Assembly: GCA_029939545.1 (NCBI GenBank) | Contig: JAOZSS010000060.1 | Location: forward strand, 1-12,217 | Reading direction: 5' to 3' | Source: Kiritimatiellia bacterium | GTDB taxonomy: Bacteria; Verrucomicrobiota; Kiritimatiellia; UBA8416; JABMPJ01 | Length of the DNA stretch: 12,217 bases | Shown: piece by piece, positions 1 to 6,071 of the stretch | Layout: the number at the start of each line of letters is the position of its first letter | Numbering within the stretch: position 1 is the stretch's first letter | Notes under the pieces: model-generated | What the model was told of the DNA's origin: nothing | Seen by the model: the letters and a program-made list of their open reading frames with translations, nothing else | Databases searched by the model: none | Made by a program: the position numbers and the translations under genes

Positions 1-2
1 CC

Positions 3-935
3 AACGACCTCGACACGCTGAAAAAAGAGAGTCTCGAGATCTTTCGGGCGGCATGGCCCGCCGACAAACCCACACGCTTCCGGATCACAACCCGACGCTC
101 GGACAAACGCTACCCGATGCGCAGCGAGGAGGTCAGCCGCGAGCTGGGTGCGCACCTCCTGCAGAACGCCCCCGACGGCCTGCTCTCGGTCAACCTGACG
201 GAGCCCGATCTGAATCTGCACGTGGAACTGCATGGTGACTTTGCCGCGATCCACCTCATCAATGAACCCGCTGCTGGCGGGTTGCCCATCGGCACGGGCG
301 GCAAGGTGATGTGCCTCCTCAGCGGGGGCATCGACAGTCCCGTGGCGGCGTGGCAGATGATGCGGCGCGGCTGCAAGGTTCATCACATCTTCTTTGAGAA
401 CCGTACCTTCCTCGGCCGCGGCGCATTCGACAAGGTGGAACGGCTGTCGAAGCGGTTGGCCCATTTCCAGGGAAGATCCACGCTGACCACCGTTCCATTC
501 TCGGACATCCAGGTGGCTATCCGTGACCACTGTGAACCGCGCAATCGCGTGGTGCTCTACCGGCGCTTCATGTACCGGATCGCCGAACGAGTCATGCACA
601 GACACTGCTGTCTCGGGCTGGTAACAGGCGAGAACATCGGGCAGGTGGCCTCGCAAACCCTGGAGAACCTGCGCGCGGTGGACATTACGGTGCAGGCTCC
701 GGTCTACCGTCCACTGCTCTGCTTGGACAAGGTACAGATCATCGACATCGCCCGGCATATTGACACCTTTGAAACCAGCATTGAGGAGGCCCAGGACTGC
801 TGCTCGGTGTTCCTGCCTAAACATCCGGAAACCCGGGCCAGGATCGAGGATATGGTGGCGGACGAAACCCATCTGGACGTTGAAACGCTGGAGCAGCAGG
901 CCATCGAGGCGGCTGAATGTATCAAGCTTGGCTGA
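3..935 (+). CDS. thiI: tRNA 4-thiouridine synthase ThiI (5' end missing)
   Basis: ThiI adenylates U8 of tRNA and replaces its oxygen with sulfur, using persulfide from a cysteine desulfurase; in many bacteria it also supplies sulfur for the thiamine thiazole. The reading frame is open from base 3, so the start and about 90 N-terminal residues lie outside. The visible 310 residues begin at the end of the THUMP region (FRITTRRSDKRYPM, about residues 23-39). A PP-loop ATPase domain follows, with SGGIDSP at about 107-113 and the family segment GENIGQVASQTLENL at about 209-223. The DCC motif at about 265-267 should hold the cysteine equivalent to E. coli Cys344. The protein ends about 43 residues after DCC, so it lacks the C-terminal rhodanese domain of E. 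coli ThiI and resembles the shorter Bacillus-type form. Its stop lies inside the 3' end of the converging radical SAM gene. The identification is firm; a role in thiamine synthesis is not shown here. Confidence 0.95.
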   Translation, partial: NDLDTLKKESLEIFRAAWPADKPTRFRITTRRSDKRYPMRSEEVSRELGAHLLQNAPDGLLSVNLTEPDLNLHVELHGDFAAIHLINEPAAGGLPIGTGGKVMCLLSGGIDSPVAAWQMMRRGCKVHHIFFENRTFLGRGAFDKVERLSKRLAHFQGRSTLTTVPFSDIQVAIRDHCEPRNRVVLYRRFMYRIAERVMHRHCCLGLVTGENIGQVASQTLENLRAVDITVQAPVYRPLLCLDKVQIIDIARHIDTFETSIEEAQDCCSVFLPKHPETRARIEDMVADETHLDVETLEQQAIEAAECIKLG

Positions 936-2754
936 GTTGCACATCCGGCAGGACAAGACTCAGCATGCGCCCGTTTTCCTCAAAGAGAAGTTGCCGGTCG
1001 CGCAATTCGGTCAACGTCTGCTCCGCATTTGAGAACGCCTGTCCTATCTCGCTCTCACGGCGCGGCTCATCGAGGTGGATCAGACTATCGCGCGTCTCTT
1101 GGTTGATCCAGTACCGCGTTTCATTTCCATCACGCGAGTCATAGATGCCAGACCTGTCGCCATCCTTGAACATAATGAGCCGCGCCTGCGGCTGACCATC
1201 GCTACCGTAATAGCGGGCATCCCACTGTTTCACGGCCTCATTCAACGACTCGAGCCAGGCGTCCTGCCGAGCGGCGTCAGCACGGCGATCGATGAAGACA
1301 TTGGCCAGCTTAACCAGTGCGCCCGGCTCGGCCGGATAGGTCAATCCGTAGAAGTCATGCGGCTCCAGGTCCAGCCCGAACGCGTCGGGATCGGCCAGGT
1401 AACGGCTGTTCTTGACGAAGTTGACCGGAAAAGCGCCTTCGGGCGGATGCAAGTGCGACAGAAGCGGCACCTGCCGAAGATAGCGTTCGTATGTCTCCTC
1501 GCTCTCGTCCGGCGAGAAGAGCAGCAGGTTCCATCTGAGCGTAATGGGATGAATGCTGCAATGCTTCAGGAAACGGATGTTCTGGAAGGCGGTCATGCCT
1601 TTTTTCATCAGTTTCAGAGTCGATGAAGCGAGCGCCTCAATGCCGGGCTGTAGCAGTCGTACGCCTGCTTCTGAGAGGATACGGATCTCCTCGGCATCCA
1701 GCGTTGGTCGCACTTCATATTGGATGCAACCGTCAGGAGGCATCGCGACCTTCGTAAAGACATCGTGCGGGTAGCCGGACGGCATGATGCTATCCACCGC
1801 CATAAAGAAAGGATTCGCGCGGCCCTGCGGGAGCAGTGCGCGAAGTTGCTCGATGGCCCGATCGGGAGCCAGAGTGTGAAAGCGACACGCCTCGGCGTGG
1901 AGCCCGCAGAAACTGCATTTCGACCTATCGCCCCACCAACAGCCTGCGGACGTCTGGAAGAGAAGCGCCGGCGTAAGGCCCCCCTCAGGGAAACTGCGAT
2001 CGAACGCCCTTAGGAAGTCGGTGTAGTCGGGCGGGGGGAGCTGTTTCCAGCTCTGATCGGGCGCGGCCGTCGGCATGAGCGCTGTCGCGGTCTCACGCGA
2101 ACATACACCCAGAATCTGACAGGCCGTATCTCCCTCTTCCTGCGTGATGAGCCGAACAAGCTCGGGCAGAGCGCTGAGAGCGGGACCGGTGAAAACATAA
2201 TCAACTGCTTTGAGCTGGCGGGCCAGCTCCTGCCCGATCTCCCCTTCACACGCGGCACCGCCGAGGAGCGTGACGACAGCGGGATTCGCCTGCTTGATGC
2301 GTTGTGCCAGTGCGGTGGACGGTACCGTTTGGGCGAAAAGCGACGTGAATCCAATGATGTCAGCTTGGTCCAGACGGTAACGCGTCACCAAGTCGTCCAG
2401 CACCTCGATGAGACGTCCACGCGGCCCATTCACATATGAGCGCACGGCTTTGCCCTCTTCTCCTGCATCAGAGTAGTAGCGCTCCAGGAAGGCTTCCGCG
2501 TTGTCCGGCGCTTCAGGGAAAGCCACTTGGCGGAAGAGCCACTCTCCAATCCCCGTCATTAGCCCACGCGGGGACAATGCATGGTCGTAGAGGGCTCGCA
2601 TGCCCTCTGCCAGAGAGATATCCATATTGAGATAGAGGATCTCAACATCCATCGCGTTGCCGAACGTTGCTTCCAAGACTGCCTTGAGCTGCGTCAAAGC
2701 GAGGGAAGGCATCGACAGATGCCCGAAGGGCATATTGATGAGTTTGATGACCAT
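922..2754 (-). CDS. B12-binding radical SAM protein, RiPP-maturation C-methyltransferase type
   Basis: The 610 residues have the layout of the RiPP maturation radical SAM C-methyltransferase family (TIGR03975 type). An N-terminal cobalamin-binding Rossmann-like region (about 1-205) contains IIGFTSLF (133-140) and GGAACEGEIG (165-174). The radical SAM core has CWWGDRSKCSFC at 272-283, the C-x7-C-x2-C spacing typical of this family, which should bind the 4Fe-4S cluster through C272, C280 and C283. Further core motifs are YEVRPTL (346-352), LLQPGIEAL (367-375) and WNLLLFSP (408-415). A C-terminal domain (about 525-605) looks like the winged-helix tail of the family. Known relatives methylate unactivated carbons of ribosomal peptides using methylcobalamin. 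The ATG start fits the expected N-terminus (VIKLINMPF), although no Shine-Dalgarno site is visible. It lies 42 bases after the flavoprotein gene and is probably the last gene of a four-gene transcript. No precursor peptide gene is visible nearby, so the substrate is unknown. Confidence 0.88.
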   Translation of the reverse strand: MVIKLINMPFGHLSMPSLALTQLKAVLEATFGNAMDVEILYLNMDISLAEGMRALYDHALSPRGLMTGIGEWLFRQVAFPEAPDNAEAFLERYYSDAGEEGKAVRSYVNGPRGRLIEVLDDLVTRYRLDQADIIGFTSLFAQTVPSTALAQRIKQANPAVVTLLGGAACEGEIGQELARQLKAVDYVFTGPALSALPELVRLITQEEGDTACQILGVCSRETATALMPTAAPDQSWKQLPPPDYTDFLRAFDRSFPEGGLTPALLFQTSAGCWWGDRSKCSFCGLHAEACRFHTLAPDRAIEQLRALLPQGRANPFFMAVDSIMPSGYPHDVFTKVAMPPDGCIQYEVRPTLDAEEIRILSEAGVRLLQPGIEALASSTLKLMKKGMTAFQNIRFLKHCSIHPITLRWNLLLFSPDESEETYERYLRQVPLLSHLHPPEGAFPVNFVKNSRYLADPDAFGLDLEPHDFYGLTYPAEPGALVKLANVFIDRRADAARQDAWLESLNEAVKQWDARYYGSDGQPQARLIMFKDGDRSGIYDSRDGNETRYWINQETRDSLIHLDEPRRESEIGQAFSNAEQTLTELRDRQLLFEENGRMLSLVLPDVQLSQA

Positions 2755-2796
2755 GGAGGCGTCACTTTAGCCGCAACGCCGCTCAAATGCCAGTGT

Positions 2797-4224
2797 CTAG
2801 CCCAGAATGACATTGATGACGTCAGCGGCCGTGAAAGTGGGATTGTCGCCGCGACAGAAACGGGCGATCCCATCCACATCGTCACCCAGGGTGACCAGCG
2901 GAAGCTCCGACTGGCCATCGGCCCGCAGCTGCGGCATGCCGACGTTTGCAATCAGTGCATTGCAGAGGCACTTGCGTCCAGCCGTGGCGGCCGCATCCCC
3001 CCCCTTAGCGGTGTACGCTTCGGCAGGTTCGGCCGGGCAACGATAGCCGATCGAGCCATCTTCTCTGTAGTACATCTGGCGCAGCAGGCCAAGATCGCAC
3101 AGTCGCCGGCGTTTTTCATAAACCTCCTGCTCCGAAAGGGTGCCTTCGAGGAGCGCAACCTTGAACGGGAAACCCGTGGGCGAGGCATGGGGATCAGTGA
3201 AGATGGTGGCCGTGCCCTGCAGGGCCTGCTGAACCAGTGTGCGCCGGATCTCCAGAGTCAATCCGGACTCCTCGCACAGGGCAAACGCCGTCCCGACCTG
3301 CACGCCGGTCGCCCCTTCGGCAATCGCATCCTGCAAACGTTCGGCCGATCCGTAGGTGCCAGCCAACCAGAAAGGAAGTCCCAAGTCCCGAATCTGCTGA
3401 AGTTTGACTTCATCGCGTGGTCCGTAGACCGGCTGGCCGCTGTCGTCCAGCTCCCCGGCCCCCCGCGGCGGCGCGTTGTGGCCGCCCGCTTTTGAGCCCT
3501 CGACAATTAAACCTTCGATTGAACCGGTTGCGCGACGCATCAGCGTCTTGGCCAGTACACCGGAGGAGACGATTGGGAAGAAGGCGGGGCGCACCAACAG
3601 CGTGCCGGGCGTTTCCGGCTCCCGGAAATCGGCAGGGTCAAAGTGCAACCGCGCCAGCTCCATCTTGTCCGCCCCCTGCACTTGGACAGGGTAGCTGGCG
3701 GCCTCGTGCTTCGTGAAGCGGTCCATCACGCCGGGAATCTCAAGCGGGATGCCCGCCCCCATGATGACCACGGCCGCGCCGGCAAGCATGGCGCCGTAGA
3801 TCGAGGGCAGATGAGGGAACTGGATCTTCTCGAGGTAGTTGATGCCAACCGGGTTATTGTGTCCCTCGCGAGCGAGAAAGACCTCAACGAAGTTACCGGC
3901 AATGTTTAACTCCTCCGACTCGCGCTCCCCCTCAAACTTGTCCATAACGGGTCTGGCATAGGGCTCGTCGGCTTCGCGTCCACCCGAAATAAAATAGTCA
4001 TCCAGGATACGCTGAACCATGGCGGGAAACGGAAAATGACTCAGGGCACGATGCACATGGCCGCCGGGATCGCCATCCTGCAATCGACGAACCAGGACGT
4101 GCGAGAGGCCGGTGCCGGAAACAACGCCCAATTGGCCAAGCTTCGAAACGGCATTTGCCAGCGTCCAGTTCGAGACTGCGGCACCCATGCCTCCCTGAAT
4201 AATTCGTGGGTTCGGTGTATTCAT
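2797..4224 (-). CDS. Nitronate monooxygenase / 2-nitropropane dioxygenase-like flavoprotein
   Basis: This 475-residue protein is predicted to be a cytosolic FMN-dependent TIM-barrel enzyme of the NMO/NPD superfamily, which also includes FabK and PfaD enoyl reductases. Supporting motifs are the N-terminal PRIIQGGMG (6-14), VVSGTGL (34-40), and LIVEGSKAGGHNAPPRG (239-255), in which H249 sits where the catalytic histidine of nitronate monooxygenases is found. GATGVQVGTAF (304-314) is the phosphate-binding end of the barrel. At about 475 residues it is longer than classical NMOs (310-380). The extra C-terminal part has GYRCPAEP (393-400), RKCLCNALIANVG (417-429) and LPLVTLGDD (441-449), a conserved-looking tail that marks a long subfamily whose substrate I do not know. 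The first ATG is kept because PRIIQGG lies just after it, but the nearest AGGAG is about 20 bases upstream. It lies 47 bases after rlmN. A reductase role in a biosynthetic pathway is as possible as nitronate oxidation. Confidence 0.85.
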   Translation of the reverse strand: MNTPNPRIIQGGMGAAVSNWTLANAVSKLGQLGVVSGTGLSHVLVRRLQDGDPGGHVHRALSHFPFPAMVQRILDDYFISGGREADEPYARPVMDKFEGERESEELNIAGNFVEVFLAREGHNNPVGINYLEKIQFPHLPSIYGAMLAGAAVVIMGAGIPLEIPGVMDRFTKHEAASYPVQVQGADKMELARLHFDPADFREPETPGTLLVRPAFFPIVSSGVLAKTLMRRATGSIEGLIVEGSKAGGHNAPPRGAGELDDSGQPVYGPRDEVKLQQIRDLGLPFWLAGTYGSAERLQDAIAEGATGVQVGTAFALCEESGLTLEIRRTLVQQALQGTATIFTDPHASPTGFPFKVALLEGTLSEQEVYEKRRRLCDLGLLRQMYYREDGSIGYRCPAEPAEAYTAKGGDAAATAGRKCLCNALIANVGMPQLRADGQSELPLVTLGDDVDGIARFCRGDNPTFTAADVINVILG

Positions 4225-4271
4225 TGAGGGATGAGTATGAGGACTCCTGCCACCAATTGCGAGAGGAATCG

Positions 4272-5324
4272 CTACGCGATAATAGACCTTCGGGAGCGCC
4301 CCTCCTCCCTGCCGGAGCGCAGCTGTCCGCAGGCCGCTCGGAGGCGGGAACCCTTGGAGGCGCGTAGGGTGGCATTGATGTGGTGTGCAGCCAGAGTCCG
4401 AATGAAAAGATCGGCCGCCGCAGGCAACGAGGGTTTCCCTGCGTACTCGGGAACATCACTCAACGGGATAAGATTGACGCGACAGGGCAACCTCTTGAGA
4501 CGCGCGGCCAACTCACGGGCGTGCGCCTCGCTGTCGTTGACACCTCGGATCAGCGTGTATTCAAAGGTGATGATGCGGCGCGTGCGGGAGGTATAGGCTC
4601 GACAGGTATCCAGAAGCGTGTCCATGGGCCAGGTCTTGTTGACCGGCATCAGCGTGGTGCGGACCGCACCGTTTGACGCGTGCAGCGAAACGGAGAGTTC
4701 AACCTGGATGGATTCCTCGGCGAGGCGTTCAATCCCGGAAACCACTCCGCAGGTGCTGATCGTGATCCGCCGCGCCCCGATTCTCAACCCGTCGGCGTTG
4801 TTCAGCGTGCGCACAGACTTAAAGACGGCCTCGTAGTTATCGAAAGGCTCCCCTACCCCCATGTAGACGACATGCGTAGGGCGATCCCCCCAGAGCCGCG
4901 AGGCTAGGATCACCTGCTGCACAATCTCTCCACTGGTGAGCTGACGCTGGAATCCGTCCTGACCGCTGGCGCAGAATGTGCAGTGGAATCGGCAACCAAC
5001 CTGCGAAGAGAGACAGAGCGTACGGCAATCGACGGCCGGGATCATGACCGTCTCCACGCACTCCCCGTCCGCCAGGCTGATGAGAAGTTTGCGCGTTTCA
5101 TCCTCCCGGCCCTCGATCTCCAGCGGTTCCGGTGCGGGAAGTGAGAACCTGTCGGCCAGCGCGGTGCTCAGCGAACCGGGTATGTTGCGCATCGCGCCCC
5201 ATTCTGTCACCCGCTGCACGTACAACCAGCGCCATATCTGTCCGGCGCGAAACCGGGGCTGCTCCAGCTCGGCACAGATCGCCTCAAGTTCGGGCAGGTC
5301 CAAATTGTAGATGAGTGGTTTCAC
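4272..5324 (-). CDS. rlmN: Dual-specificity 23S rRNA (A2503-C2) / tRNA methyltransferase RlmN
   Basis: RlmN is a radical SAM enzyme that methylates C2 of A2503 in 23S rRNA and of A37 in some tRNAs through a methylated cysteine intermediate. In these 350 residues the cluster motif is CRFHCTFC (C111, C115, C118). C104 in RTLCLSSQVGC aligns with E. coli Cys118, and C332 in AACGQL with the methyl-carrying Cys355. The SAM-binding GEP motif is in YMGVGEP (154-160), and MPVNK (226-230) and FEYTLIRGVND (254-264) are further family blocks. The normal MGMGEP is MGVGEP here, which is probably harmless. The tail after ACGQL is short and basic (about 16 residues). The start is GTG: an excellent GGAGGAG lies five bases upstream, and the GTG overlaps the TGA of the HAD gene as GTGA, so translation is probably coupled. 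Cfr resistance methylases share the fold; overall motifs and context favour housekeeping RlmN. Confidence 0.95.
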   Translation of the reverse strand: MKPLIYNLDLPELEAICAELEQPRFRAGQIWRWLYVQRVTEWGAMRNIPGSLSTALADRFSLPAPEPLEIEGREDETRKLLISLADGECVETVMIPAVDCRTLCLSSQVGCRFHCTFCASGQDGFQRQLTSGEIVQQVILASRLWGDRPTHVVYMGVGEPFDNYEAVFKSVRTLNNADGLRIGARRITISTCGVVSGIERLAEESIQVELSVSLHASNGAVRTTLMPVNKTWPMDTLLDTCRAYTSRTRRIITFEYTLIRGVNDSEAHARELAARLKRLPCRVNLIPLSDVPEYAGKPSLPAAADLFIRTLAAHHINATLRASKGSRLRAACGQLRSGREEGRSRRSIIA

Positions 5325-5968
5325 AGGAGCTCCTCCAACGACTGGAGCACAGGAACACCACAGGCCCGCAGGCGTTCGGGTGATTGATGCCCGGCAGAAA
5401 CCAGGACACAGTCGATTCCCATCTCGGCCGCGACCTCGCAGTCATGGTCCGTATCGCCGATGAGCAGAGCGCTGTGACCCGGCGCAGCGATCGCCTCGGC
5501 CAGCTCCAGTCCACGCTGAAGTTTACTGGCCGCAAAAACATCGGGGATGCCGACCAGCGTTGTGAAGAAACCTGTCAATCCATGGGCCGCCACGATGGTG
5601 CTTAGAGAGTCATGTGAATAGGCCGAAAGCAGATGCTGCCGCATCCCCGCATCGTGCAACCGTTTCAGCATCCCGACCCCACCATCGCGCAGGGCGGCTT
5701 CGTGACGACGGGCCTCATAGACCGCGATGAATTCGCGGGCCGGAATCTCAAACGGCTCGGAGGAAAAATCGAATCCCGCCCGCTCGTAGTAAGTCTTCAC
5801 AGGAAAGCCGAAGATGGCGCCGTAGCGTTCCATGCTGAGGGCGGGCAGTCCCCGTGACACGAGCTGCTCGTTCATAATGTCACGGCAGAGCCAGGCGTCG
5901 TCGAGCAGCGTGCCGTTCCAGTCCCACACAACATCCGTATAGGTCAAAGCTTTCATAGACAACGCCAT
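5321..5968 (-). CDS. HAD-superfamily phosphatase-like hydrolase (Gph-like)
   Basis: This small cytosolic protein (215 residues from this start) is of the haloacid dehalogenase type, closest in look to phosphoglycolate phosphatase-like members with an alpha-helical cap. Motif I is VVWDWNGTLLDD, with the nucleophile Asp at residue 16 (12 if the shorter start is used). The usual second Asp of DxD is Asn. Motif II is probably the Ser of LLSAYS, motif III the Lys of ASKLQRG, and motif IV GDTDHD. The cap lies between motifs I and II (about 26-95). The frame can extend to a TTG at 6220, but that would run through the start of the divergent flippase gene, and its extra residues do not look like a HAD domain. 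ATG at 5968 (MALSM) or ATG at 5956 (MKAL) are the realistic starts; neither has a good Shine-Dalgarno site. Substrate unknown. It leads the minus-strand run and overlaps rlmN by four bases. Confidence 0.85.
   Translation of the reverse strand: MALSMKALTYTDVVWDWNGTLLDDAWLCRDIMNEQLVSRGLPALSMERYGAIFGFPVKTYYERAGFDFSSEPFEIPAREFIAVYEARRHEAALRDGGVGMLKRLHDAGMRQHLLSAYSHDSLSTIVAAHGLTGFFTTLVGIPDVFAASKLQRGLELAEAIAAPGHSALLIGDTDHDCEVAAEMGIDCVLVSAGHQSPERLRACGVPVLQSLEELL
5330..5336 (-). promoter_or_regulatory. Ribosome-binding site of rlmN, within the HAD gene end
   Basis: On the minus strand GGAGGAG lies five bases before the GTG of rlmN and is part of the last sense codons (Glu-Glu-Leu-Leu) of the HAD gene. 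It fixes the GTG as the rlmN start. The site overlaps a 10-base perfect palindrome (AGGAGCTCCT, 5325-5334). Confidence 0.75.
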
Positions 5969-5977
5969 CAGCGGACC

Positions 5978-6007
5978 ATGATGAGGAAGAAAGCTGTTGC
6001 GCGTCAA
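5978..6007 (-). promoter_or_regulatory. Candidate sigma70-type promoter for the HAD-rlmN-NPD-rSAM run
   Basis: On the minus strand TTGACG (6007-6002) is followed after 18 bases by CATCAT (5983-5978), four of six matches to the -10 consensus. Transcription would start near 5971, next to the ATG at 5968, so if it is real the ATG at 5956 becomes the more likely HAD start. The match is weak and the organism's sigma preference is unknown. Confidence 0.22.
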
Positions 6008-6059
6008 TGCAAACTCGTGCAGTCTCAGAGCGGGGTTCGTGAGAGTCAGGGGCCCCTTT

Positions 6060-6066
6060 GAGGGAG
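6060..6066 (+). promoter_or_regulatory. Ribosome-binding site that decides the flippase start
   Basis: GAGGGAG lies five bases upstream of TTG at 6072. The alternative GTG at 6066 would overlap this site, and the distant TTG at 5997 has no such site. TTG 6072 is therefore preferred. Confidence 0.5.
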
Positions 6067-6071
6067 TGATC

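Noticed and set aside
1075..1626. A 183-codon plus-strand frame after thiI
   Set aside because: It lies fully antisense to the radical SAM gene and has no ribosome site or domain; a shadow.
2581..3495. A 304-codon plus-strand open frame opposite the flavoprotein and radical SAM genes
   Set aside because: It lies antisense to two genes with clear family motifs and shows no recognisable domain. Long antisense frames are common in GC-rich DNA.
4225..4280. Small stem ATCGC/GCGAT (4268-4280) at the end of rlmN as a terminator
   Set aside because: It has only five base pairs with a three-base loop and no T-run, and the next gene begins 47 bases on in the same direction.
4272..5324. Cfr-type antibiotic resistance methylase instead of RlmN
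   Set aside because: Length, motif order and the housekeeping context fit RlmN, and no mobile element is present. A phylogeny could settle it.
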